Assembly: GCA_950295325.1 (NCBI GenBank) | Contig: OX485803.1 | Location: 54,513,554-54,577,553 of the forward strand | Reading direction: 5' to 3' | From: Polytrichum commune | Taxonomy: Eukaryota > Streptophyta > Polytrichopsida > Polytrichales > Polytrichaceae | Length of the DNA stretch: 64,000 nt | Part shown: positions 12,801-24,166 of the stretch, one piece after another | Layout: each line of letters opens with the position of its first letter | Position numbering within the stretch: position 1 is the stretch's first letter | Made by a program: the position numbers and the translations under genes | Notes under the pieces: generated by a model | The model's input: only the letters and a program-made list of their open reading frames with translations | Told to the model about the DNA's origin: nothing | Databases searched by the model: none

Positions 12801-14481
12801 CAAAACCAAGGTATACTGGTTTGTCTTATTCAAGGATTCTCCATCAGGTACAGACACACACTCGTTTTATTTTCTCTTCCTAAACTCTTATACGTGCTCA
12901 AGGATTGAAGGTCCTTCCTGATGTATCTTTCAAATCGTCTAAACCAAAATTCTCATACATCTCAGCAGATCTGAACATCTTCTCGTTAAATGGATGCTGT
13001 AGTTTGGTAGAGCAGTTTTCTGAATTGGCCCTATTTGGAAACTTGGGACTTGACAAAGTGAGTGTTTCCCTTGCTTCAATCCTCTAAACATTTTCTGATT
13101 TTCAAAAAATCAGATAAGTCCCCTGCACTTTGAAGCCTGCTTTGTTATAGATATTTCAGGAACAAGGTATTGTTATGGTAGGCATACCCAAAACCAACAC
13201 ATAACCTAAAACCAATACTATGTACCATAGTCCTACATTTCAACCCCGAAATGTGTGACTGTAGCACACTAGTTTGGACCCATGGTGTCCTGGCATGTTG
13301 CACCCGTGCATAAAGTAGACGTGTGTTATTTGGATACTTTTCTCTTTGCACCCACTTCTCGTATGATATGAAACATGCAATCGTTGTGAGATCATTTGCA
13401 AATCCAAATCATGCCAGGAGTTGTTTGCCTCATGACTTTTGGAGCTCATATGAATATCTTATTCATTATTAAAGCGAAGATTCTCATGCTCATTAAGTGG
13501 TCATATAGGTCCCCACAATCACGTTGACTATTGAGCCTAGAACGGTTAGCATATTTTGAGCACAAAGTCCAATTTGTTTTGAACATATGTATATTTGTTG
13601 TCCGTTCTTAGACCCACATCTAACCACATACCACTCAAATATAGGTGTCCAGATTTATTGATATGTTGGAATCAAGCACGTCTACCTTATGAATAAATGT
13701 CTCATGCCATCTCCGAACTGGCCGCTGAACATGTTGCCGTTAATGGCCGGTCGTTTTGGAACTTTCGAACGGTGACTGCGTCATCACCCACCTGCCTCCG
13801 CTATAGGTTGCCAAAATGTATATATGATGATGATGATGATGATAGTGTGAGTATTAGGTGTACATATCTTAACTGCTCCTAACCAGCGCAGTGTCTTTTG
13901 AACGTCCAGTTCCCTCAAAAATCACAGATCCCCAGAAGGTCAAGGAGGAAGCACTTCGGTATATGGAGAATTGGCCAAGAGACATACAAGAATGCATCAA
14001 CATGACGCCGCTGGAATGCCTGAACCGCACCACGCTGAAGGATCGGTGGTCCATCCCACTCGTGACGCCTCAGCAAACATCTCTTGGTATCACTTTGGCT
14101 GGAGATGCTGCACATCCCATGACACCCAACTTAGGCCAAGGCGGTTGCACTGCCCTAGAAGACTCCATAGTGTTAACTCGCAAGCTCACCGAAGCTCTAA
14201 GATCTTCTTTCTCTAGTAACAGTGGCTCTAACAGTGATGACATATTCTCAGAGCTTGACAAGGGAAGGATAGGCGCTGCACTCACTGAGTATGAATCCGA
14301 AAGGTGGACTCGCACGTTCCGACTTACTTTGAAATCCTATGTTTTTGGCACACTTTTAGCGATTGACAACAGCCTCATATGCTTCGTTCGAAACAACATC
14401 GCGTTGCCGATAGCGTTTCGTGCATCTGTAGTTCTTGGAAGTAGTAAGTATGATTGTGGTACTCTGCCACCTCCTTTGTAA
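9777..14481 (+). CDS. FAD-dependent monooxygenase (MO1/zeaxanthin-epoxidase-like), 6-7 exons
   Basis: A flavoprotein hydroxylase of the para-hydroxybenzoate hydroxylase fold: it uses NAD(P)H and O2 to oxygenate an unknown substrate. Exons: 9777-9811, 9956-10381, 10654-10800, 11226-11291, 11531-11702, 12619-12847 and 13892-14481, in frame throughout. The product is 554 aa from the ATG at 9777 or 542 aa from 9957. Motifs in 542-aa numbering: FAD GxGxxG (GAGLSG, 128-133) after VVIV; LFPNAWRAL; the DG motif GCDGARS (274-280); and the GD motif GDAAHPMTPNLGQGG (417-431), all intact. The Ser/Thr-rich region after MTKMIASTSS suggests a plastid transit peptide. It lacks the C-terminal FHA domain of true zeaxanthin epoxidase, so it is better called MO1-like. 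Introns 11703-12618 and 12848-13891 carry transposon copies. The exact start is the least certain part. Confidence 0.88.
12197..12483. mobile_element. 287-bp TIR element in monooxygenase intron
   Basis: Inverted repeats of about 50 bp: the left arm includes GAGTTGGTTGTTTTGCATAC and the right arm includes the complement of GAGTTGGTTGTTCTGCATAC. The outer ends are TTATCCTATAATTCAAC and its inverted partner. It lies wholly within the intron 11703-12618. I see no second copy in this window. It has no ORF, and its class is unknown. Confidence 0.7.
13311..13690 (-). mobile_element. Family A TIR element in last monooxygenase intron
   Basis: It aligns with the other minus-oriented copies: AAATCCAAATC, TGGAGCTCATATGAATATC, AAGATTCTCATGCTCATTAA, CCACATACCACTCAAATATA. 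The right end GTCTACCTTATGA is the common terminus. It sits in intron 12848-13891, so two of the larger introns of this gene contain transposon DNA. Confidence 0.65.
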
Positions 14482-14651
14482 AGTAATGGGTCCTCATTCA
14501 GTGGACTCGTGAAACTTCCATCTAGTGTGATCACTTCGTCCTTCCACTATGCGTGTTGCTTACTAGGTGAAAATTTGCTTTCCTTTTTGAAACCATTATA
14601 GTATCCTTCACATGTAGGTCCTTGATCATGTTGTTTCATGCTGGCAGATTT

Positions 14652-15031
14652 GAGGTATGCAGGTATTATTTGGTACCTTTTTCATGTGCTCCAACTTCTA
14701 CTGATAAGATTTACACAACGAAACTCGTTTTGCATTAGCAAATCTACGCTGAAACATCTGTAAAAACCAGACTGAAAATCAGACCTCCCCTGATTTAGTT
14801 GTGGTTATCAAAAGTGCATGATTGTTGATTTCTTAACTAGATACACAGGTCCCCCATGATTGTGTTCACTAGTGAGTGTAGAGTAGTTATTAGTATTTGA
14901 GGATGCAATTCAATCTCTTTTGAATATGTGTCTCTAGATGATGTTTGCGCTTTGATCCTCACTGAACCATATACCAATCAAATCTAGGAGTCCGATTAAG
15001 AAAACAAGCCACTTAAGACCCATCCACCTTA
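14652..15031 (+). mobile_element. Family A element, subtype with distinct left half
   Basis: The right half is typical of the family (CATATACCAATCAAATCTAG, ACTTAAGACCCATCCACCTT). The left half (TTGCATTAGCAAATCTAC, GATTTCTTAACTAGATA) is shared only with the copy at 29891-30671. This copy is uninterrupted and serves as the reference for the nested insertion in the other. Confidence 0.6.
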
Positions 15032-15257
15032 TTGATCCGTTATAAGAATGTAAACATATGACCTAAGCTTAATGATCAGGTCATGCATAAAAGCATTGGG
15101 ATGATCACAGTGTGCATGCTAATCTTAGACCATTGATATAACTGAGTGCATCAAAGCATCAAATTTTGAAGGAAGCATTTTCATGTGCAGGGCTAATACC
15201 CTGAAAAAATATTAACAATCATAGTTTCCAAGAATCGTTGGCCATGCCCCTGCAACT

Positions 15258-15297
15258 TGTTCGTGTTCGTGTTCATGTTCGTGTTCGTGTTTATGTT
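15258..15297 (+). repeat. GTTCGT hexanucleotide minisatellite
   Basis: Six to seven imperfect GTTCGT/GTTCAT units in about 40 bp, directly abutting the terminus of a family A element that begins TAAGGTAGATGGGTCC. Confidence 0.8.
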
Positions 15298-15634
15298 AAG
15301 GTAGATGGGTCCTAAATTTTTACTTTCAACAACTATCCCACTTTTCCTGGATAAGAAGCATGCAATTGGTACAAGATGGGTAGCAAATCCAAAGCGAGGT
15401 TGTAGCCACTTTCCTCATCATTTTCAGAGCTTATATGAATATCTTTATCAATTATCAAAGTGAAGCTTCTCATGCTTAGTAAATGATGATATAGGTCTCT
15501 CCAACTATGTTGACTATTACATCTAGAATGGTCATCATATTTTGAGCACATAGCCCAATCTCGTTCAAACACATACCATTCAAATATAGGTATATCCAAT
15601 CAATAAAAGTAATTGAATTAGGCATGTCTATTTT
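15297..15634 (-). mobile_element. Family A TIR element
   Basis: The left terminus is TAAGGTAGATGGGTCCTAA and the right terminus GGCATGTCTATTTTAG. Internal landmarks match the copies at 22310 and 30891 (GTGAAGCTTCTCATGCTTAG, ATTTTGAGCACATAG). It is non-coding. Confidence 0.65.
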
Positions 15635-16675
15635 AGAGGTGGCTATTTGTGTTGGAATTCACATGATGATAGGGTAAGCCTACCAAATCTAGCACATAAT
15701 TAACTTACACCAACATTGCGTACCTACCATTGTCATATATTGAAGTCCCAATGTATGATTGTGGTACATGATGTTGATTTTAGGTTCAGTCGTGGTTTGG
15801 GGTATTTGTACCTTCATCCTTAATTATCTCTAGGGACTTCAATGATCACCTCTTGGCAAGAAAGTACTCTAGACCACGACCTCGTGTCACCATTTGAGCC
15901 CTCACTCACGATGGAGATTCTTATATCTTATCAAAATAGATGGGTGGAGATTTTTCCGTTAGATTTTGCTTTGATTTGGAGACTGTCGTTTTGAAGTGCA
16001 TTTGATGGTCATTGAAGGTTGCTAAGACTTGAGTGAGGAGGTAAATGTTCCTACCCATGGATATTGTCGATAGTAAGTGTCAACTATCTTTGGCTTGGGA
16101 ACATCCAAAAACATACACCCTTCCAAGATGGCATTCGAATTCAATAGGAGGGACACCCATCGCTGCAAGGAGTTGTATGAACTCCAAATTTGAATGTTCA
16201 ACTTCTCACAAGTATTTATTTATTTATTTATTTATTTTCAATCTCAATTTCAAACAATTTCACATTATGAAGGTAGCTTCCACATATAAGTGACCAGTCA
16301 AACAATCGTTGGTGATAGTGGACTCAAATGCCCTCAACATCAAGGATGATATGACAGTTCATAATTCATTGGAATGTGGACATCGGAATGGTCATCACAT
16401 CATTTACTTAACAATGTGAACTAGGTGTGAACTACATGGTGGAAGCACCACTTGCAAGTGAATGTAATCCCAACACGTAGATAGAACTGCATGTAATGAA
16501 TGGGAAAAGGGACTCCTAGTTTATTAGTCACCGCAATAATTAAATGCTTGATAAATGAAGAGTTCTTATGTGCACGTGTATTGGATAGCAACCTCCATAA
16601 GAAAGACTCCTCCTTTGTAGTAACAACTTTGCACGTGAACCCTACGGTTGGAAAATACTTCAATTTTTTTGTCAT

Positions 16676-18480
16676 GACGTGGGCTCTTTGATTTTTTATT
16701 CCTTTTACTAACTTATCTTGGCACAAGAGAGGTGTATGAGTATTATGAATCAAGATTTGATGGAGTGGAAGTGTGAGCGTCTTCTTGACCCTAGGAAGTA
16801 TATATTGTCCTCCATTTTCATCCCTTGACCCGATGTGGTGGCGGCCTTGGTCTAAGTGCCCTTTGGTGCCTTGGGATGTGAAGTTTGCACATTAATTAAC
16901 CATGCAGTCAAAGAACTATACTTCAATCTTGTGGTATGATGTGGCTCCCTTGGCGATTGATTCCTTTCACTAAACCTTTTTGGCATGGGAGACGTGTACA
17001 AGTACTATGAAACAAGATTCGATGGAGTGGAGTGGCCGGCTCTTTGACCCTCAAAAGTATGTTATCACCCATTATATGGGGTTGCCCTATAGGGCGGTGG
17101 CCTTGGTCTTAGGGCATTTCGGTGCCTTGGCATGTTAAGTATGCACTTGAACCATGCACTCAAGATGTACACTTCACTTTTTTGGGTGCAACGCGGGTTC
17201 CTTGGTGTTTTATTCCTTCCACTAAACCTTTTTGGCACAAGAGAGGTGTCCAAGTATTACCATTTCACAAATCAAGATTCCTCATGGACTTGTGGAATAG
17301 GCATCTTTTTGTCCCTTGAAAACATATTGTCATCCATTTTCTACGCTTGCCCCACGGGATGGTGACTTGGTGTGCATGCATGTCGATGCCTTGACATGTA
17401 AAATTTGCACTTGAACCAATCATGTATTTCGAAAATTATATGTTATGATGTGGAGCCTTGGTCTTTTTGGCATGGGAGAGTTGTACGAGTATTATAATTA
17501 ACAAATTAAGATTCTTAATGGACTTGTGGAGTAAGCATCTCTTTGACTCTCAAAAGCACACTTAAGTTTGAGCCAGTTTAGACTATGATGAAGAAGTGCA
17601 CTTGTCAAAGAATTTAGGGGAGTGGGTTCTTCACCAGCCAAGGTTTACACAACGGCCAAGACTTCTCCAGTGGAGAACTTCAAACATGAATGAAAGAATG
17701 ACATGGTTGCCAATAGGCCAACACTTTTTGCTTGGGAGAGTTCTCCAAAGGTCATATTTTCTGGACAACCCTTGGACAAGAAACTTTGGCCTCCGGAGAA
17801 CTCCAACTTGAAGCATTTTTTTTTAATGTTGTTTTTTCAATCTTGACTCCCATACCAGCCGACACCTCAAATACACTCTAAACTCCGTATTATCACACCT
17901 GTGGCAACCAAAGTGCACATGATATTACGGAGTTTTGTAGTGTTAACATGGATGCGTGATACTATAGAATTAGTGCAGCATGTGACATTATGGAATCACA
18001 CAAAGGAGATGTGAATCCGTTCTCCCGTCACCTACATTAGTGTGGTCCACTCCACTTGGCCTTCCCAGGCGATGTGACGGACGCATGCACCAACATTCAA
18101 CAAGTGGCAGAAGAAGAAGAAGACGCTCCACATGTTGACACATGGCACAATACAAGGGTGTGGGTTGACTTCTTTGGTAGTTTGCTTTAATTTCGTGATA
18201 TAAGGGAGAGAATTGTGACAATAAGGAGTGAGAGTTGAACTACGAACATCCGTTCCATAGGGTTTCGGGATATTAGAGAGTGTGTGACATTATAAAAGTT
18301 GATATTACAGAGTTTAGGGTGTAGCCTTCTTGGGGTGAAATTCTTGACCAACCGGTGCACCTCTTCACCGTAGTCTAAACCGGCCCTTATTGTCATCCGT
18401 TTTCTACGGTGCTTGGCCCATGGGCAACATGGTGGCCTTGCCCTACTTGCATTGCGGTGCCTTGGCATGTGAAGGACGTG
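16676..18480 (+). repeat. 257-bp tandem repeat array, interrupted
   Basis: Three full units of about 257 bp start near 16676, 16931 and 17190, with a partial unit from about 17446. Recurrent landmarks are CTTTTTGGCA, AAGATTC..TGGA, GGTGCCTTGG and ATTGTCATCC. The last unit is split by an inserted element (17565-18386) and resumes at 18387 with ATTGTCATCCGTTTTCTACGG, ending just before the UPF0426 promoter. There is no coding potential. Confidence 0.75.
17565..18386. mobile_element. 822-bp TIR element inserted in the tandem repeat
   Basis: The left end AGTTTGAGCCAGTTTAGACT pairs with the inverted right end GGGCCGGTTTAGACTACGG, and the similarity continues for about 50 bp. It is flanked by TTA at 17562-17564 and 18387-18389. 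The neighbouring repeat units show the uninterrupted target, so both insertion ends are well defined. It is another non-autonomous Tourist-like element, with no transposase ORF. Confidence 0.8.
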
Positions 18481-18492
18481 GCCAAATGGCCG

Positions 18493-18500
18493 CACGTGGC
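18493..18500 (+). promoter_or_regulatory. CACGTGGC G-box/ABRE in UPF0426 promoter
   Basis: Same octamer, in the same position relative to the leader exon, as 9052-9059 in front of the monooxygenase gene. It is followed by TGACG at 18504. Confidence 0.5.
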
Positions 18501-18940
18501 CATTGACGACCCACCAGAGCCCAAAGCCACCGCCAGTGTGAAAGCGGACACAGCGGAACCCAGTTACTCCTTTCTATCCGCCATTGGTCCTCTCCACAAT
18601 GCTCACTCCCGCTTCTTCTACTAACTTCGTCTTCTACATTGCCACCATTGCCACTAACACACTCTTGTGCACATTCTTCCTGTAAGCCCACATCCGCATT
18701 TCTGTTGTTCAGCTTCCTTTTGTTGTCGCTTCAATGTTTGCTGCAATTGTGTTTGTCGTTCGTCAGCTGGTCGCTTATGGTCTCTGGACTTGCACCTCGC
18801 TTTGCATCAACCTCCGATGTTGTGTACTCCTCATAGACATTGTTCGGGGAGTATTAACTTCATATTTCTGTGCAATTGTCTTCGCCCTGAGGGGAAGGGG
18901 CCTTTTAATTTGTGTGAAATTTTCCCTCCCCTGTTTTTTT

Positions 18941-18989
18941 GGGGGGGATAACCCGGGGGGAGAGCTGGGAGGGGGGAGGGGGGTTGGGG
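18941..18989 (+). other. G-rich tract with G-quadruplex potential in leader intron
   Basis: At least five runs of four or more G within about 50 bp, on the transcribed gene's sense strand, in the first intron of the UPF0426 gene (intron 18682-19278). A quadruplex is possible in DNA or pre-mRNA. This is inferred from base composition only. Confidence 0.5.
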
Positions 18990-19320
18990 AGATTGAATAG
19001 GGCGATTGCCGTTTAGGGTTTTTTCCAATTCTTTCTGGTTTCTGGGTTCTCCAGCCATTCCGTGGTTTGAAATAGTTCGAATCATGTCTCGTGTTTCAGT
19101 AAAATTGGACATATGATTGGGCATCCAGCTGGCCATGTCTGTGAGTGGTTTTCTGAAGGGAAGAAATTATAAGGATAGTATTGAGTTTACTGCGATAGGT
19201 TTTATGTATTAAGAGGTGAGTACACCGGAATTTTGGAATGCATGCATCTAATTTACATTAACAAAATTGAAAATCCAGGTGAGAAGTCGGTTTCGAGGAG
19301 AGGACCAGTAGAGGAACTTC

Positions 19321-21223
19321 ATGCAGGCATCGGTAGCAGCAATGACGATGTCAACTCTCAGTACTTCTTTTACGGCAATCACAGTAAATCCGGTAAAAAC
19401 TATGCACATCTCTTATTTATATTTGTAATGAGCATATGGAGGCAGATTTTCCTTAGTCGTGCACCTCATATAGGTCTATTCTTCTGTAAGGATGCAAGAT
19501 TGAATTACAGAAGTGGTGCATTCATGCTTGGAGGACCTCTTACTGGCTTCATGAAGTGGTACATCCTGTGTGCTTCCCTTTGGTGGCGTACCTATTCAAT
19601 CTAAATTTCTCAAATAGCATATACTAAGCTGCCGGATTGAATCTCACTTTGCAGTGTCTCATAGGAGCACCCAGAAATATGGTAGAGCTTTCTCGTTGCT
19701 TATAGAAATGCAATAGGTCGTTTTTCTGGAGGCTTATCAGACGGTTCTACGCTCGAAGATGTGAAGAATCTTAAATCTAGATCCGCACTTAGTGCAGGAA
19801 GTTTCAGTGGTTTTTTACCGGTGTGGCACTTTTATACATGTCATTGTAGACAATCTGGCTACAACTGTGGCTGTGATCATAATGTGGTCAGTTTCATTAC
19901 AAAACTAGCTAATTCTACGGAGAATTTTGGACCCCGTGTTTTCATTTCACCTCTAGTTAGGTCCATGTCATAATGTTTGTGGCCCACCTGGCCGTACAGG
20001 CCCGCAAAACAAAATTTTCTGGCAGGAACTGATGGAAGTGAAAAGTGGTGTAATTGTAGCAAGACACGTTGAATTGAAAGTCGGGTTCTCTTTAGTTTGT
20101 AGTATGGAATGCTCTGATTCATTTAAGAGTGTTGTGTCAAACCTGACCACCCTTACAATTTTAATCTAGTTGTGTCATGGTAAGAACCATTTAATGAAAA
20201 TTTCTTCACACTTTTTGTATTTTTAGATTCGTGTAAATTTCCGAAGATTATGCTCCTGCATCGTTGGCCAAATAGATAATATGCGACCAAGGGAATGCAT
20301 CTGACGAAGTTGGGAAATTGGTTTTGCAGGCATTTAATGGCCTAAGAGCTGCTCCATCAGTTCAACAAGTTAAGCCACATGCACTAGTCCATGGACGAAG
20401 GAGGAATTCTGTACAGCCTGTTAAAGCATTAATGAATCCGGCAGACGACCCCATCCTTAAGGAAGCTCTAAAGGTTTGAGTCAGTTCCTCTCTCTCTCTC
20501 TCTCTCATAGACTTGAATGCTGTGTCTTACTAAGGTTTGTGGACACTTGCAGCTGCGCAGACAAATTTTGGCCGGTGGATTGGGTCAGGAATTGCCTCAT
20601 TCTGTTAGCAATTGTGAATCACAAAGATTGTCATCTGAAGTTTTAACTGAATTGGAATTGAAATGCACAAGTCATAAGAGGTCAAAGTGAAGATTCTCTT
20701 TCTCTTAAGTGATCACAAAGGCCCTCCCGATTGTGATGTTAGCTATTGAACCTAGAATGGTGTCTATATTTTGAGCACATACTTCAATCTCATCATAAGA
20801 TGTGTCATTTTGGTGTTCGTTCTTAACTACAAGCATTGCTATGATAATAATGATTGGTGTCATTAAGAAGAGTGAGCACATAAGGCCCACATACCTTAGG
20901 TCGTTTCTTGATTGTCAAGAAGTTGTTAAGACCTGCTTCCTCTTTTGTGTCTCTCAGATGAAACACGGCCAACCACAGGTTTTCAATAGTCATGACATCA
21001 ATCAATTATCATAAATTGGCACTAACATCATCAGCATTGTTGTGAGCAGGAGCCAATTGCGTTTCTCGGAGGCGTCTTTGCGGGTCTTTTGCGCCTGGAT
21101 CTTAATGAGGAGCCATTAAAGGACTGGGTGGCTAAGACTGCTAAAGCTGCCGGAATCGATTTGATGGACCCTGAGAACACTGATAGCGATGACTCTATTC
21201 CTGAAGACATTCAGATTGACTAG
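19321..21223 (+). CDS. UPF0426 family plastid protein (At1g28150-like), 3 coding exons
   Basis: A small chloroplast protein of unknown function; as I recall, the Arabidopsis member is plastoglobule-associated. Coding exons are 19321-19383, 20330-20473 and 21050-21223, all phase 0, giving 126 aa, about the family's usual size. Residues 1-21 (MQASVAAMTMSTLSTSFTAI) look like the start of a transit peptide. The conserved core is DDPILKEALK joined to EPIAFLGGVFAGLLRLDLNE, then PLKDWV, and an acidic tail ending PEDIQID. The start was chosen because an in-frame TAG lies four codons upstream and ATGs at 19342 and 19348 are in the same frame. A non-coding leader exon ends at the donor at 18682. The second coding intron contains a partial family A element. 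Promoter and first exons are duplicated upstream of the monooxygenase. Confidence 0.85.
20684..20899 (-). mobile_element. Partial family A element (short subtype) in UPF0426 intron
   Basis: Matches the right half of the family (GTGAAGATTCTC, ATTTTGAGCACATACTTCAA, TTCTTAACTACAAGCAT) and ends CATACCTTAGG. Relatives of the same short subtype lie near 36545-36655 and 48010-48150. It is in the intron between the last two coding exons. Confidence 0.5.
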
Positions 21224-22309
21224 AACTAAGTTATTTTCTTTGTAAATTGTAAGTGTTTGTGATGAGATTAATGACTCATTATCACAAGGGTAGGACTTGG
21301 TGAACGGACATTACACATCATTGTAAAACACTGATGTTCGTTTTTCTTTGTTTTGTTACTTTATTGTCACGCTGAAAGACTCTCGTTCCTCCTTATACAG
21401 GGTCAAAATTTAATAATTGGTCTCCGCTACCCGCCATTTACCCAATTATTGGATATCTCGAAGTTGTAGAGGGACCGAGTTGCAGGTTGCAGTTAGTGTC
21501 ACACACTCATTAGGTCAACAAACTCTTAGCACTTTTGTTTTCGAATTCATTGAATATATTTAATGTAGTAACGAACTGGGTCATACTCCGTATCAATCAG
21601 CAGATATAGGGTACACCACTTTGCACTTTGCACTTGTTTTATTGAATAAAAGTATCGTAGCTCCGGTATTGGGCCCCCACACCCTCCATATGGTTTTGTA
21701 ATACCAAGGGTGCCAAATGAGGGAAACATATTTCCTCACATACATTAAAGGTAGCCAGATGCATGTTGTGCACTGCTCTTATCCTCTACCTGCCTTGCCT
21801 TTCTGGCTATGTAGAGCTTTGTGCTGTCTAGGTAAAATCATCCATTGGGAAGGTGAAAACGCAGTGAGCTGTTCCATAGGAAATCAACTTCCCTTTTTAT
21901 CTGGAGTGAATCTAGAACCGCATCAGAGACCCCGAATCAGTCTAGTAGGGTCTAGTTGGGAGTGATTCTGCCCTCAATCTACACGTTGCTTTTTCTTACG
22001 AGAGCTCAATCTCCAAGATGGATGGATTTACCTAGATGCTGTGGAGCCTGAGCCTACCCTTTTTGGTGAAGTATATACTTTTGAGATGAAATTCAAATGA
22101 AGTGTACATGGGATGAACCGTAGTTGCGAACTTAAGCCATTGAGCTTTAGATCAAGTTGTATCTGGTTAAGTAGTGTGTCTCTGTGCATTCAAAAGCGGA
22201 AAAAAGGCAGAGACACACACACACTTTCTCTTTTTGAACTCAAAGTCCACTGTAGTTTATTCCCAGGCCTTCCCGAAAAGAGTCAGCAAGGATTTACTTG
22301 TAGTCTGGA
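21224..22309. other. 3' flank of UPF0426 gene, no gene seen
   Basis: Probably begins with the 3' UTR (AT-rich, about 200 bp). The remainder has only short chance ORFs. Confidence 0.4.
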
Positions 22310-22685
22310 TAAGGTAGGTGGGTCTTAAATGGTTACTTTCTTCCGACTGAGCCCACCTCTCCTAGGATATGATACACACAATGAGTATGAGATGGTGAGC
22401 AAATCCAAACTAAGGCCGTAGTTGCTTTCCTCATTATTTTTGGAGCTCATATGAACATCGTATATGTTATCAAATTGAAGATTCTCATGCTCAATAAATG
22501 GTCATATAGGTCCTCTCAATTATGTGATTGAGTGCATAATGGGTATCATATTTGAACACGTAGTCCAATCTCTTTTAAACACATATCTTTTGGTTATTTG
22601 GTTCTTGGAGGCGCACCAAACCACATACCAGTCAAATATAGGTGTCTGATTCGGACAAGTAATTGAGTTGGGCATGTCTACCTTC
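22310..22685 (-). mobile_element. Family A TIR element, near full length
   Basis: One of the best-preserved copies: left terminus TAAGGTAGGTGGGTCTTAA, right terminus GGCATGTCTACCTTCG. The termini are imperfect inverted repeats of each other (TAAGGTAG.. on both strands). Length about 376 bp, non-coding. Confidence 0.7.
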
Positions 22686-22697
22686 GACATTGTCTAA

Positions 22698-23076
22698 CTA
22701 CACTAAATATGATATTTTGTGTCATATGGCATGTTATGTCACTATGGCAACTTTTTGGATGACCCTCCTTATGAATAAGTGAACAAATATTGTCATGGAT
22801 GATGGATGAGTTCATCCACTGGCCAAAACCCTGCCTTCTATTGTCAGCAACTTGTGATGAAATAGTGTCATGGATAATTGAAATTTGGATGGAAAATCAC
22901 TTGATAAGTGACAATAATTGCAACCCTATAAATCTATAATCACCCAAAAAAATTACAAGAAATGACAAATTAATGTTGGGTTGACATTTAATGTTGGTGA
23001 CACTAAACCACGGTTTACAATTAGCATTGAGCAAGACAATCAGAATTGGTGACACTAAACACCACATTTAATGTAC
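22698..23076. mobile_element. Family D foldback element, long form
   Basis: Begins CTACACTAAATATGATATTT and ends with the inverted relative (GACACTAAACACCACATTTA). An inverted copy of the whole element lies at 51828-52220, sharing the ATGGATGAGTTCATCCA-type and GAGCAAGACAATCAGAATTG-type segments. It is AT-rich and non-coding. Confidence 0.6.
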
Positions 23077-23594
23077 TATTCCATGGTGATATTTGTACTC
23101 TCTTTTACAAAAAGGCCCATGATTCTGAAATGTGCAAAGACTCGTGATTATGAATGCTCGAAAATATATTGGACATTGGGAAAGTGCAGGAGAACTTCAG
23201 TTTTAGGTCCTCCTTTACACTAGAGAGGCTGATAGCTTGAAGAAAGGGGCCTTCTCATTGATGGGAGCCTCTTCCTAACGCTTGTTCACTCAAGTCCAAC
23301 TCTACAATACACTTGAACTTTATACGGGGCATGCCATGCTTTAGATGTCGCTTAAAGTAATGATGAATCCCACGTGGAACATTTATGACAAACTCCTCGG
23401 TCAAAATCCTAATAAGTTGCCGCATGTAAGGGGCATGGAAATTGTGGAGGAATGTTAAGAGGTCAAGCTTTTCTTTTGTGGGCTCCAAGCCAATAGGATT
23501 TGAAGCTCGCTACTATAGGTTGTCACGAAGTAACCTTTGTTCAATACCACTTGTCCCCTTAATAGTCACTTTGAGCATGGCATTTTTACACTTA

Positions 23595-24163
23595 GGGCCG
23601 GTTTACACCATGGACCGTGGAAGATGGTCTTTTTTCATGGTTTGATTTGATGGTCCAGCTTTCATGGTCCGATTTGCTCAAAAAAAACAATTTATGAACC
23701 TTTTGGGCTCCTCACTAGGTGTAAACCAAATGTGGACCAAAAAGAATGACCATGCACCAAGAAGTGAATGTGCTTCTTCTTTTTTAATATATGTCCCAAA
23801 AGGATAATTTTGAGAGAAATAAAATTTATTATTTAAAAAAAAGTTTGACCATTCTCTTGACTTCATCTTCTCTCCCCCAAAAAAATCATTATAATCTTAT
23901 TATAACAGTTTTACTCTACCATGGGCCCCTGCCTTTTTCTACCATACCACCTTTTTTTCCCTCTCCCACCGCAAAACCCATTGGACCATATCAGTGAATA
24001 ATGGAGGCCTTAAAATATGTATGTTGGGGACCTCAAACTTCGTGGTCACTTTGACATTATTTCCTTGGTGTAAACCGAAGTGGTCCTAGGGCGAGTTCAA
24101 AAGCCAATCACAGATTTTATAGGGCCTTGGGACAACTTCATGGTCCATGATGTAAACAACCCC
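23595..24163. mobile_element. 569-bp Tourist-like MITE (family T1)
   Basis: Second copy of the element at 7757-8293. The left end GGGCCGGTTTACACCATGG and inverted right end GGGGTTGTTTACATCATGG are flanked by an exact TTA duplication (23592-23594 and 24164-24166). It contains matching subterminal ATGGTCC repeats and no ORF of note. Confidence 0.85.
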
Positions 24164-24166
24164 TTA

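Larger units (their letters stand above)
14482..16660. other. Intergenic: two family A elements and a short minisatellite
   Basis: Downstream of the monooxygenase stop I see a family A subtype at 14652-15031, a GTTCGT-type minisatellite at 15258-15297, and a second family A copy at 15297-15634. The stretch 15640-16660 has a TTTA microsatellite at about 16214-16234 and otherwise nothing I can assign. Confidence 0.5.

Noticed and set aside
20520-20640. An extra UPF0426 exon after the acceptor-like TTGCAG at about 20553
   Set aside because: The exons 20330-20473 and 21050-21223 join directly in phase as LKEALK-EPIAF, matching the family. An extra exon would break the conserved core.
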